In this document: piece after piece, positions 42,718 through 51,344 of the stretch | How the letters are laid out: every line of letters begins with the position of its first letter | Position numbering within the stretch: position 1 is the first letter of the stretch | Made by a program: the position numbers and the translations under genes | Assembly (NCBI GenBank): GCA_021604805.1 | Contig: BQJR01000001.1 | Coordinates: 1,299,102 to 1,363,101, forward strand | Reading direction: 5' to 3' | DNA length: 64,000 nucleotides | Source of the DNA: Planctomycetota bacterium | Lineage (GTDB): Bacteria > Planctomycetota > B15-G4 | The notes under the pieces: generated by a model | The model's database searches: none | What the model saw: the letters and a program-made list of their open reading frames with translations, nothing else | What the model was told of the DNA's origin: nothing

Positions 42718-43500
42718 ATGATCCCCGGCGACACACCGCTCCGCATCGGCGAGCACAGCTTCGATTCGCGCCTCTTCGTGGGCACCGGCAAGTACAGCAC
42801 GCACGAGGTCATGCGCGAGGCGCACACGGCGAGCGGCACGCAGTGTGTCACCGTGGCCGTGCGGCGCGTGAACCTCGGGAGCGGTGAATCGCTGCTCGAC
42901 TTCATCGACACCGAGCGCATCACCTTGCTGCCCAACACCGCCGGTTGCTTCAGCGCCGACGACGCCGTGCGCACGGCGCGGCTCGCGCGCGAAGCGCTCG
43001 ACAACAAGCTGATCAAGCTCGAGGTCTTGGCCGACGAACAGACGCTGCTGCCCGAGCCGATCCAGACGCTCGAAGCCACGCGCACGCTCGTCGCCGAAGG
43101 CTTCACCGTGCTCGCCTACACCAACGACGACCCGGTGATCGCGCGCCGCCTCGAAGACCTGGGCGCCGCCGCCGTGATGCCGCTGGGCGCGCCGATCGGC
43201 TCCGGCCTCGGCATCCTCAACCCGCGCAACATCCTGGCGATCAAGGCGGCCGCGCAGGTGCCGATCATCGTGGACGCGGGCGTGGGCACGGCCTCCGATG
43301 TCGCCGTCGCGATGGAACTCGGTGTCGACGGCGTGCTGCTCAACACCGCCGTCGCGCTCGCCGACGACCCGGTGCAGATGGCGCGCGCCATGCAGCACGG
43401 CTGGCTCGCCGGACGCGCGGCTTTCCTGGCCGGTCGCATGCCGCGTCGTGAAGCCGCCTCGCCGAGTTCGCCCACGGGCGGTCTGATCGCAGGCGCCTGA
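42718..43500 (+). CDS. thiG: thiazole synthase ThiG
   Basis: The protein has 260 residues. ThiG joins 1-deoxy-xylulose 5-phosphate, dehydroglycine and sulfur from ThiS into the thiazole phosphate of thiamin. The Schiff-base lysine is in NKLIKLEVL (Lys100). Other conserved parts are [26 protein letters not shown] and [15 protein letters not shown]. The ATG lies 53 bases after thiS, so both are probably co-transcribed. Downstream, a GalT/HIT-like gene follows after four bases. Confidence 0.95.
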   Translation: MIPGDTPLRIGEHSFDSRLFVGTGKYSTHEVMREAHTASGTQCVTVAVRRVNLGSGESLLDFIDTERITLLPNTAGCFSADDAVRTARLAREALDNKLIKLEVLADEQTLLPEPIQTLEATRTLVAEGFTVLAYTNDDPVIARRLEDLGAAAVMPLGAPIGSGLGILNPRNILAIKAAAQVPIIVDAGVGTASDVAVAMELGVDGVLLNTAVALADDPVQMARAMQHGWLAGRAAFLAGRMPRREAASPSSPTGGLIAGA

Positions 43501-43504
43501 GCGC

Positions 43505-44560
43505 GTGAGCACTTCGTCCGACGCGCGACAGCTCGCGCGCGACACGCTCGCCGGCAACACCGCGTCCACGCGCCTCGACGCGCTCGGCTTCGCAGGCCTC
43601 GAGCAACTCTGCCGACGCGTGAGTGGCGTCCACGCGCCGCATCGTTCCGCGCGTCACGAAGCACGCGACGGCTTCCCGATCGTGGACTCCGAAACGCGCG
43701 CGCTGCGTCTCGCGCTGCCCGACGGCGCTTGCGTGGTGTGCGAGAACCAGACCTGCCCCGCCGTGGACCAACGCGAGCTCCCGCACGGCGACCTCGCTTG
43801 GCTCACGCCGAACCTCTACCCGATCACCTTCCCGTTCGACGACGCCGCGAACGCCGCGAACGCCGACACGCGCGGCGTGCATCTCGTGCACTGGAGCTCG
43901 CTGCAGCATCGCGGTGGTCTTGCAGGCGCAGACGCCGCCACCGCCGCCGCGCTGTTCTCCCAACTCGCCGACGTCGAACGATTCCTGTTGCACGAAGCCC
44001 CCGCGCACTACCCCGACACCGGCGACGGCCACCGCGGCTACGTGTCCACGATCAAGAACCGCGGGCGTCGCGTGGGTGGTTCGGTGGAGCACGACCATCA
44101 ACAGATCCTGCTCTCGGCGCTGGCTCCCGGCGAACCGCCGCGCGCGCGCGAGCTCGCGCAGCGCTTGCGCACGGACACGCCGGGCGAACTCGTGGTGCAG
44201 TCGCTCGACGGCTTGGCCAGCGTGCTCGTCCCCACCTTCATGCGCCGACCGCTGCACGCCTTCGTCGCGCCCGCAACGCCCGGCGTCGGGCACCTGCATC
44301 ACATGCCGAGCGAGGAACGTGACGCCTGCGCCCTGCTCGTCGCGCGCTTGTGCGCCGCCCTCGACGCACTCATGACCGCGAGTCACGGCGAGCCCGCCTG
44401 GAACCTGATCTGTCACACCGGCGCAGGCATCGGCCCGCTCTTCGAGTTGCGCCCCTTCACGCAACCGCTCGGCGGCTACGAACACCTCGGGCTCTACCTC
44501 TGTGAAGAGAGCCCGCAACGTTCCGCGGCGAGACTGCGCGACGCCTTCGCCGCGCACTGA
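43505..44560 (+). CDS. GalT/HIT-like nucleotidyltransferase or phosphorylase
   Basis: The protein has 351 residues from a GTG, four bases after thiG. A zinc-type CVVCENQTCP lies near residue 80. The active-site histidines are in GGSVEHDHQQIL (H-x-H-x-Q, in the position of the HPHxQ motif of galactose-1-phosphate uridylyltransferase), preceded by STIKNRG. The C-terminal HIT-like half has APATPGVGHLHHMPSEERDA and WNLICHTG. It could be a GalT or an ADP-glucose phosphorylase-like enzyme; the sequence does not decide. It is the last gene of the thiamin operon, convergent with the next operon. Confidence 0.8.
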   Translation: MSTSSDARQLARDTLAGNTASTRLDALGFAGLEQLCRRVSGVHAPHRSARHEARDGFPIVDSETRALRLALPDGACVVCENQTCPAVDQRELPHGDLAWLTPNLYPITFPFDDAANAANADTRGVHLVHWSSLQHRGGLAGADAATAAALFSQLADVERFLLHEAPAHYPDTGDGHRGYVSTIKNRGRRVGGSVEHDHQQILLSALAPGEPPRARELAQRLRTDTPGELVVQSLDGLASVLVPTFMRRPLHAFVAPATPGVGHLHHMPSEERDACALLVARLCAALDALMTASHGEPAWNLICHTGAGIGPLFELRPFTQPLGGYEHLGLYLCEESPQRSAARLRDAFAAH

Positions 44561-44602
44561 GCTCACGGGCGCGCGCGCCGCGCCGCCCCACCTCCCGTAC
44601 CG

Positions 44603-44621
44603 CGCGGGTACAACGCCCGCG
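44603..44621. terminator. possible bidirectional hairpin between convergent operons
   Basis: CGCGGG and CCCGCG form a 6-bp stem with a 7-base loop in the 62-base gap between the GalT-like gene and the last gene of the MoxR operon. A second short stem (GTACC/GGTAC) overlaps it. No T-run is present. Confidence 0.33.
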
Positions 44622-44622
44622 G

Positions 44623-45732
44623 TCAGCGCTGGAACAACGGCAGCATCCCGAAGGGCACTTGCAGGCTGAGCGACACCATGGCCGTGGCGTACACGCGACC
44701 GTAGGTGCCGTCGGGGAAGCTGCCGTCCACACCACGTTCGTTCTCACAGGCGTCCACGAAGTGATCCCACCAACGCTCGAAGCGGCGTCGGTCGGGATGC
44801 ACCCAGTAGGCCTGAGCGGCGTAGAACGATCCGTACCACTGGAAGTTCTCGTGGCGACGCTGCAACCAGATGTCGGCGCGTTCGAGCGCGTCGTGACCGT
44901 CGCGCAAGATCTCGCTGTCGTAGCTGCCGGTGGCGTTGAGCGTGGAGAGCGCGGCGGCAGTGAGCGCCCAGCTCGTGGTCTCCGAACCGATCTGGTAGCG
45001 GAAGCGACCGCTCTCGGGATCCTGCGACTTGCGGATGTAGCCGACGGCCTTCTCGATGACCGCGGGATCGACCTCGTAGCCGGCGTCTTTCGCGGCGCGC
45101 AAGGCTTGGATCATGCACACGGTGATCGAGCCTTCGTGCGCCGCCGACGCGCGCGGCTCGTAGTACCAACCGCCCTGCAAGCCTTGCGTGCGTTGCACCA
45201 GATCGACACCGCGACGGATCGCGCCGTCGAGCTCCTCGCGATCACTCGCGCGGTCGCCCCACGCGCCGGCGGCCTGCGTCAAGGCGAGCAACGCGTAGCC
45301 CTGCCCGTGCATCTTCGACACGCTGTCGCCGTCGTGACGGAAGTACCCCGACTCCTCGCCGCCGTCCTGGCAATGCTCCACGAGCCATTGCACGGCGCGA
45401 CGCACCGCGCGCGAGAGTTCGTCGTTGCCGCGATCGGGAAGGTGTCCGTGCGCCATGAGCGAGAGCGCGGCCAGCCCGGTGACGGCCACCGGCGCGGCGC
45501 GGCCGTGATCGCGGCGCGGCAAGGAGAACGAGCCGTCGGCGTTCTGCCAACCGGCCAGCGCTTGATGGGCGTCGCGCACCATGCGCTCCACGCGCGCGGT
45601 GTGCAGCGGGTCCGACTCCGCACTCGACGAGCCTGGGCCTTCGCCGGGTGGCACGCCGTGCGGCTCCGAACGCAACGCGCCCGCCAACACACACGCGAGC
45701 AACAACACGGAGAGCCAGCGCAGCGATGTCAC
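44623..45732 (-). CDS. secreted terpenoid-cyclase-fold (prenyltransferase/squalene-oxidase-like) protein
   Basis: The protein has 369 residues from a GTG overlapping the previous stop (GTGA). A signal sequence (SLRWLSVLLLACVLAGA) leads to an alpha/alpha barrel with repeated motifs: LAGWQNADGSFSL, VAVTGLAALSLMAHGH, WLVEHCQDGGEESGYF, GQGYALLALTQA, TQGLQGGWYYEP, GSITVCMIQALRAA and ITSWALTAAALSTL. Cyclase DxDD or QW active-site motifs are not complete, so it is more likely a binding or structural solenoid. The end (MLPLFQR) matches that of the related protein at 51.3-52.5 kb. It is the last gene of the MoxR operon. Confidence 0.8.
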   Translation of the reverse strand: MTSLRWLSVLLLACVLAGALRSEPHGVPPGEGPGSSSAESDPLHTARVERMVRDAHQALAGWQNADGSFSLPRRDHGRAAPVAVTGLAALSLMAHGHLPDRGNDELSRAVRRAVQWLVEHCQDGGEESGYFRHDGDSVSKMHGQGYALLALTQAAGAWGDRASDREELDGAIRRGVDLVQRTQGLQGGWYYEPRASAAHEGSITVCMIQALRAAKDAGYEVDPAVIEKAVGYIRKSQDPESGRFRYQIGSETTSWALTAAALSTLNATGSYDSEILRDGHDALERADIWLQRRHENFQWYGSFYAAQAYWVHPDRRRFERWWDHFVDACENERGVDGSFPDGTYGRVYATAMVSLSLQVPFGMLPLFQR

Positions 45733-46415
45733 CTGCCGCTGCTCCGGTCTTCGAGCGCGTGCATGGCGCGCACGTAGGCTTCCATCCAGGTGCGGTAGCG
45801 CGCGGGCACGTCGTCCACGTGCAAGTTCATCAAGCGCTCCTGCAACTTGGGCGGCAGCAGCCCCCAACGTTCGTCGACGTCTTCACGCGTGACCGGTTCG
45901 ATGCTGTCGGGTGGCGGCGGGCCGCCGGGTTCGTTGCGCCCCGCCGAGTCGTCCCCCGCGCCGCTCTGAGGTGTGCTGCCCTCGGGCGACGACGGCTGCT
46001 CTTGCTCCTGCTCTGACCCCGAAGCGCCGCTTTCTTCCCCCGACTCGGGCTGCGACGCCTCGCCTTCTCCGGGCTTCGGCGACGAACTCCCGTCACTCTC
46101 GCGCGGCGCCGACTCCCCCTGCGACGGACTCGGCGAGGGATCACCCTCGGGCGAACCACCCGAGCCGCCTGAGCCACCCTTGCGGTACTTCTGGTTGCTG
46201 ATCAGCTTCTCGAGGTCGCGGATCACTTGCAGGTGGTGCTCGCGCACGGCGGCCAGACCTTCGCGTGCGTCGCGCGCTTCGGAGGTCTCGAGCAGGGCGT
46301 CGTCCACGCGGTTCAGCGTTTCGCGGATGCGTTCCACGAGTGCTTCATCGGAGAGCTCGGAGTCGGCGTCGACCTGCAGCGGCAAGGCCAACACGAGCGC
46401 GATCAGGATGTTCAT
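45729..46415 (-). CDS. exported protein with low-complexity linker and conserved C-terminus
   Basis: The protein has 228 residues. The start ATGA overlaps the preceding gene. A short signal peptide (MNILIALVLALPLQV) is followed by a helical hairpin (about 20-85) and a linker of Gly/Ser/Pro/Glu. The C-terminus, RWGLLPPKLQERLMNLHVDD then PARYRTWMEAYVRAMHALE, resembles the end of proteins found beside BatA-type operons in planctomycetes. The function is unknown. In the operon it stands between the coiled-coil protein and the cyclase-fold protein. Confidence 0.65.
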   Translation of the reverse strand: MNILIALVLALPLQVDADSELSDEALVERIRETLNRVDDALLETSEARDAREGLAAVREHHLQVIRDLEKLISNQKYRKGGSGGSGGSPEGDPSPSPSQGESAPRESDGSSSPKPGEGEASQPESGEESGASGSEQEQEQPSSPEGSTPQSGAGDDSAGRNEPGGPPPPDSIEPVTREDVDERWGLLPPKLQERLMNLHVDDVPARYRTWMEAYVRAMHALEDRSSGR

Positions 46416-49105
46416 GGGGACTCCTCTTGTTCGGGCTCGAGCGGCGAAGGCGGCAGCGGCGGCAAGCCCTGGAAGTCTTCATCGGACGGCGCGGCCGGCG
46501 TCGGGATCAAACTCTCGAACAACTGCGTGACGCGCACGTGCTCGATCGCCCAACGTTCCAACTCGCGCGCCTCGATCGGGCTCAACTCTTCACCCTCGGC
46601 CGCCTCGGGGAACAGCTCCGCGAAACGCTCCACGCGATCCAGCGCCATGAGCTCGAGCCGCTGCAGCAGGAGCAACTCGGCCACGGGCGGGACGAGCGGC
46701 GACTCCGGTTGCGGCTGCTCGCCCTCGGGGGGCGGCTCGTCGCTCTCTTCAGTTTGTGTGCGACGACGTTCGCGCTCTTGCTCGAGCACGTCGAGCAGGT
46801 CGAGGAAGCGGCGCTCGATGCCGTCTTGCAACGCGCGCACCAGGCCGCCGGTGGATTCATCTTCGAGGTGATCGGCCACGGTGTTCATGTCGTCGACGAT
46901 GCGTTGCAGCGCGAACACGAAGGCCACGGCGCCGTCCTCGCTGATCGCTTCTCCCACGCCGGCGCAGGCCAGCGCGAGATCACGTTGCTCGCCGCCCAAG
47001 CGCGCGAGCGCGCGGCGCTGACTGCGGCCCAAGCGCCCGGCCTCCGAGCGCACGTCTTCGATGTCGTTGGTCTCGGCGCTCACTGCTTGCTGACGCTCGA
47101 GCATCGACTGCAGCTCTTCCTGCAAGCGGAAGAGCACTTCGTCCTGGCGCAGCTGGTCGTAGCGCTTCTCTTCCTGGGCGAGCTGCTCTTGCGCCTCTTT
47201 GAGCTCCTCGGCGGCCTCTTGCTGACGCAGGGCGGCTTCGTCGAGCCGACCTTCTTGAAGCGCTTGCTCGGCCTGCGCCATCGCTTCCGTCGCGCGATCC
47301 AAGGCCTCGTTGAAACCCTGGTCCGGCAGCTCCGTGAGACGATCCATCAGCTCGCGCAAGCGGCGCTGCACGTCGGCTTGTTCGGCGGCGAGCTGCTCAC
47401 GCCCGGCTTGATCGACGGGTTGCGGCGGCGACTCGGAGGCCCCGCTGCGTCGCGCCTGCAGGGCCTGCATGAGCGCGGCGAGATCCTTGGCCGCCTGCGA
47501 CTGCATCGCCGCGCCGCCCGCAGACTGACCCTGCTCGAGCGCGTTGTTCGCCTGCGCGACCTGGTCGAGCAACTCGCGCGTGCGGTCGAGCAACTCGGGA
47601 CCTTCGTCGGGCTCGGCGGCTTCGAGCCGCTCCATGAGTTCCTCGAGCTGCTTCGCACCCGCATTGGCCTGACGCGACGCCGTGAGCCCCTGACTGCGCG
47701 CGCGGTTGCGCTGCAACGCCAAGGCGCGCTCCGACTCGCCGAGCAATGCCGCCGCCGCTTCGAGAGACTCCGCCGCGGACTCCATGGCGTCTTCGGCAGA
47801 GCCGCCTTCGGAGTCGTCGGCGCTCTCACTGCCGGCCGCCTCCTCGCCGCCCCCCGGTTCACCGCTCTCGCCGGCTGGTTTGCTCGCGTCGGAGGCGCCG
47901 CTTTCGCCGGCTTGCCCGCTCGCGCCTGACTCGCCGCTCTCGCCGGCTTGCCCGCTCGCGCCTGACTCGCCGCTTTCGCCGGCTTGCCCGCTCGCGTCGG
48001 ACTCGCCGCTTTCGCCCTGCTGCCCGCCGGCGCTCGACTCACCGGTCTCGCCGGCGGACCCGCTGTCGCTGGGTGCGCCGTCCTCGGTGGTCTCGCCGCC
48101 GTCGTGGGGCGCTCCGCTCGCACCGGCTTCGCCACTCTCCGCGCGAGACGCGCCGTCGCCCGGCTCACCGCTCTCAGCCGCTTCACCACCGTCACCGGCT
48201 TCGCCACTCCCGCTCGTGGAGTCCGCCTCGCCCGACGCGTTCCGGCCCGCGCCTTGCTCCTCCGCCAAGCGTTCCTCAGCGAGACGCATCGCTTCGGCGG
48301 CTTGCGCGGCGAGCTCGCGCGCGCGCTCGCGGGCCGCGGCCAAACTCTCGGCGAGCTCGCCCTCGGCGCTCTGCGGCGCCGCTTGCGACAAGCTCTCGCG
48401 CAAACCCTCCAGCGCCGCGCTGAGCTCACGTTGCACGGCGTCGGCGCCGGGGTCACTCGCGCGCGCCGTGAGCGCACGTTGCGCTTCGGCCAAAGCCGCC
48501 GCTTGACGACTCTCGCCGAGCCCGCGCAGTGCCGCTTCGAGTTCCGCCGTGGAGGCCTGCGAGTTCTCCAGGTTCTGTTGCAACTCGGCGCCCACGCCGA
48601 GCGCCTCGTCGAGCAACTCAGCGGGACTGTCGCTGGCGCCGCGCGTGCGTTGCAGCAAACCGAGCTCGTCCTCGGCGAGGAAGCCCAACTCGGCTTGCGT
48701 CTGCTTGATGAGGTCCACGCGCTCGGCGAGCTCTTGTCGGTCGGTGCGGTCACGCAGCAAGGCGTAGATCGCTTCCAGGCTCGCGGAGAGTTCGTCTTGC
48801 TGCTCCACCGTGGCCAGCAGACCCGCGTCGAGGCTCTGCTCCACGGCGCGGCTGCGCTCGAGCAGCCCTTCGGCATCGAGACGTTCGAGCGCGTCGCGCA
48901 GCAACTGTGCGTTGCGCTGACGGCCTTCGGCGTCGTAGCGCTCGGCGAGCCGGTCCATCTTCTCCTGCAGCGACTGCAGGCGCTGCGCGATGCGCCCTTG
49001 GTCGCGCCGCACGCGACTCATCTCGGACTCGTCGTTCGAGCTGCTCTGCGCGGTGGCGAACGCGCACAGCGCGAGCAACACGGCGGCGAGGCGCGGCGCA
49101 ATCAT
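46412..49105 (-). CDS. giant exported coiled-coil protein
   Basis: The protein has 897 residues. The ATG has GGAGG about 8 bases upstream and starts a signal peptide (MIAPRLAAVLLALCAFATAQ). Almost the whole protein is predicted helical coiled coil (EEL/QAL/AER heptads). It is interrupted at about 315-450 by a Gly/Ser/Glu/Ala stretch of 12-residue repeats (ESGASGQAGESG) encoded by a 36-bp tandem repeat. The C-terminal ~250 residues include the helical segment RLGRSQRRALARLGGEQ. Proteins of this type lie next to DUF4175-like genes in several phyla. A periplasmic structural role is inferred. Confidence 0.72.
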   Translation of the reverse strand: MIAPRLAAVLLALCAFATAQSSSNDESEMSRVRRDQGRIAQRLQSLQEKMDRLAERYDAEGRQRNAQLLRDALERLDAEGLLERSRAVEQSLDAGLLATVEQQDELSASLEAIYALLRDRTDRQELAERVDLIKQTQAELGFLAEDELGLLQRTRGASDSPAELLDEALGVGAELQQNLENSQASTAELEAALRGLGESRQAAALAEAQRALTARASDPGADAVQRELSAALEGLRESLSQAAPQSAEGELAESLAAARERARELAAQAAEAMRLAEERLAEEQGAGRNASGEADSTSGSGEAGDGGEAAESGEPGDGASRAESGEAGASGAPHDGGETTEDGAPSDSGSAGETGESSAGGQQGESGESDASGQAGESGESGASGQAGESGESGASGQAGESGASDASKPAGESGEPGGGEEAAGSESADDSEGGSAEDAMESAAESLEAAAALLGESERALALQRNRARSQGLTASRQANAGAKQLEELMERLEAAEPDEGPELLDRTRELLDQVAQANNALEQGQSAGGAAMQSQAAKDLAALMQALQARRSGASESPPQPVDQAGREQLAAEQADVQRRLRELMDRLTELPDQGFNEALDRATEAMAQAEQALQEGRLDEAALRQQEAAEELKEAQEQLAQEEKRYDQLRQDEVLFRLQEELQSMLERQQAVSAETNDIEDVRSEAGRLGRSQRRALARLGGEQRDLALACAGVGEAISEDGAVAFVFALQRIVDDMNTVADHLEDESTGGLVRALQDGIERRFLDLLDVLEQERERRRTQTEESDEPPPEGEQPQPESPLVPPVAELLLLQRLELMALDRVERFAELFPEAAEGEELSPIEARELERWAIEHVRVTQLFESLIPTPAAPSDEDFQGLPPLPPSPLEPEQEESP
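47905..48012. repeat. 36-bp tandem repeat within coiled-coil gene
   Basis: Three nearly perfect 36-base copies start at 47905, 47941 and 47977, beginning CGCCGGCTTGCCCGCTCGCG. A degenerate copy stands on each side (47869 and 48013). The repeat encodes the 12-residue unit ESGASGQAGESG and is in frame, so copy-number change would not break the gene. Confidence 0.8.
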
Positions 49106-49107
49106 GG

Positions 49108-51336
49108 TCAGTTCCTCCGGCCGTCGTCGGTGAGCACGCCTTGGGTGCGCGTGCGCAACGAACGTTGATCGTCGATCAGCGACTTGAGCAAGTTGAGGAC
49201 CTCTTGGTAGTCCTCCCACTCGTCCATGCGATCGATGAGTTGATCGAGGGTTTCGCTGAGTGCGCGCTGCGCCGCGGCGGCGACTTGCAGGCTCTCGAGG
49301 CTGGGTTGCACGCGCGCGTCGGCGAGCGCGGCGCTGGCCGCGGGCGCCAGTTCGTCGGAGAGCTTCAGGCCCAGCGCGACCATGTCGAGCAAGCGGCCGG
49401 CCACGTCGAGGCGACCGAAGCGACCGCCGGTGTACGCGTCGGCCAAGTCGCGCCAGGGCTGCGCCGCGAAGATCTCGTCGACCGGGCGCGCGGCGCGATC
49501 AGCGAGGCGTTGCTGCAGCACGAGCTCGGCGGTCGGGCCCGGATCGAGACGGTTGAGCAGCGTTTCCTCGAGGATCGCGCAGAGCTCGCGCGCCTCGCGA
49601 TCGAGGCGGTTGCCGACCTGCCCCTGCGCCACGCCCGCAGCCACGAGATCACTGTCGGCCCAGGCATCTTGCTCGGCGAGCAGCACGTCGAGCTCGGCGC
49701 TGGCGCGATCTTGACGATCACCGAGCGCGCTGTAGGCCTCCTTCAAGCGCAGCTGTCGCTCGGAGAGCAGACGTTGCACCTCGCTGTCTTCCACGATGTC
49801 GAGACGCCGACCTTCGAGGCGCGCGAGTTGCGGGCCGCGCTCGCCGAGCTGCCGACCGTCTTCGGCTTCGAGGCTGTACTCGAGCGTGCCGCTGAAGTCG
49901 CGTTGCGCGAGGTCGAGCACGAAGCGGTGTTGCGACGGACGTTGCGCGTCGGGGCGCAGCGTCTCGCGCAGCACGCCGTCGGCGAGCTGCATCTGCAGCT
50001 CCACGCGCTGCACGCCGTGGTCGTCTTCGGCCACCACGGCGATGGGCACGACGGCGCGCGCCGTGAGCTTCACGTCGGAGCGCGTGGGCGCATACAGCCG
50101 CAGCGTGGGCGGACGATCTTCACGCACGAGCAGCCCGTGCACGGCGGGCTCGGGGCTCTCGAGATCTTCGTCGCCCGTGAGCACCAGCGTGAGCGAGTCG
50201 CTCTTCCAAGCGGTGAAGGAGCCGCGCAGCTGCTGGCCGTTCGCGTCGGTGCTGAGTTCGAGCGGCACGCTCAGACCCTCGCCGAGCAAGCGCAACTCAG
50301 CGGCAGTGGCTTGCGTGGACGGCGCGCCGAAGACCTCCACGCGCGTGCCCTCGGACACGACGAGGCCTTCGCTGCCCACCACCTCGGGGAGTGCGTCGGC
50401 GCCGCTGGCCGCGCGGAGGTAGTCGGGCGGCGTGAGACGGAAGCGCGGGTCGTCGAGCGTGGGTGGTTCGATCACGCGCAGGTCGAGGCGCGTGGCGTCG
50501 CCCGGGTCGTCGCCCCCGCGCACGAAGAGTTCGGTGTCGCCCGGCTGCGCGACGAAGTTCCCGGTGAGCAGGCCGTCGGCGCCGCGCACCATGCTCGCGC
50601 TGCGCGAGCCGTCGGCGCCCAACACGACCAACTCGGGGCGCTCGGGACGCAGCCCTTCCCAGCCCGCGCTCACGTGCAACACGCCCCCGCGCGCCGCCAC
50701 CACGCCCGTGTCGGCGGAGTACACGTGCACCGCGCTGCGCGACGCCATCTCGATCGAGAGCACCGTGTCGCGCGGCCACGCCACGTTCTTCAGCAGCATG
50801 CGCTGCACGAAGATCTCGAGCGGCGGTTGAGCGAGAAGCACGAAGAGCAGCGCCGCGGCCGCCACGCCGAGAGCGCGCAGCAGCTCGTGCAGCGAAGGGC
50901 GCGCCGTGAGCACCGCGCGCAGGTCCAGCCCCGCGCACAACTGCTCGGCCTCGCCGTGCACCTTCGACTCCAGGCTCCCGGCCCGCCCGCCTTCGATCTG
51001 CAGCGCGCTCACCAAGCGACCTTCGATGTCGGGGCGCACCGACTCCACCACGCGGGCCGCGTCGAGGCGATCCGGCGCGCGCAGCTGCGGCGCCAACACG
51101 CGCAACCAGAGCTCCCGCAGCACGAACACGGCCAGCAACACGAGCAACACACCGCGCACGATCACAGGCAAGTGCAGCAAGCGGTCCGCGAAGTACAACC
51201 CGCCCAGCGCGAGCACGCTGCGCATCACGAAGCGCGCGCTCCCCGACGTGAAGCGCAACACGCGGATGCGCCCCACCACCTGATCGAGGCGACGGCGCAC
51301 GGGTTGCGACACGGCGGGCGGGAGCTGCGAAGACAT
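49108..51336 (-). CDS. DUF4175-like membrane protein
   Basis: The protein has 742 residues. Three membrane helices lie in the first 170 residues (SVLALGGLYFADRLL, VIVRGVLLVLLAVFVLREL and LLRALGVAAAALLFVLLAQ). They are followed by a basic helical region and an extracytoplasmic beta-rich part (about 200-510, with strands such as LRVIEPPTLDDPRFRLTPPD). The C-terminal half is long helices (SERQLRLKEAYSALGDRQDR, LADAYTGGRFGRLDVAG). This order matches DUF4175-type proteins. Start and stop are 2-8 bases from the neighbouring genes. It probably anchors the coiled-coil and cyclase-fold proteins in the membrane; this is inference from context. Confidence 0.72.
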   Translation of the reverse strand: MSSQLPPAVSQPVRRRLDQVVGRIRVLRFTSGSARFVMRSVLALGGLYFADRLLHLPVIVRGVLLVLLAVFVLRELWLRVLAPQLRAPDRLDAARVVESVRPDIEGRLVSALQIEGGRAGSLESKVHGEAEQLCAGLDLRAVLTARPSLHELLRALGVAAAALLFVLLAQPPLEIFVQRMLLKNVAWPRDTVLSIEMASRSAVHVYSADTGVVAARGGVLHVSAGWEGLRPERPELVVLGADGSRSASMVRGADGLLTGNFVAQPGDTELFVRGGDDPGDATRLDLRVIEPPTLDDPRFRLTPPDYLRAASGADALPEVVGSEGLVVSEGTRVEVFGAPSTQATAAELRLLGEGLSVPLELSTDANGQQLRGSFTAWKSDSLTLVLTGDEDLESPEPAVHGLLVREDRPPTLRLYAPTRSDVKLTARAVVPIAVVAEDDHGVQRVELQMQLADGVLRETLRPDAQRPSQHRFVLDLAQRDFSGTLEYSLEAEDGRQLGERGPQLARLEGRRLDIVEDSEVQRLLSERQLRLKEAYSALGDRQDRASAELDVLLAEQDAWADSDLVAAGVAQGQVGNRLDREARELCAILEETLLNRLDPGPTAELVLQQRLADRAARPVDEIFAAQPWRDLADAYTGGRFGRLDVAGRLLDMVALGLKLSDELAPAASAALADARVQPSLESLQVAAAAQRALSETLDQLIDRMDEWEDYQEVLNLLKSLIDDQRSLRTRTQGVLTDDGRRN

Positions 51337-51344
51337 CGAGGTCT

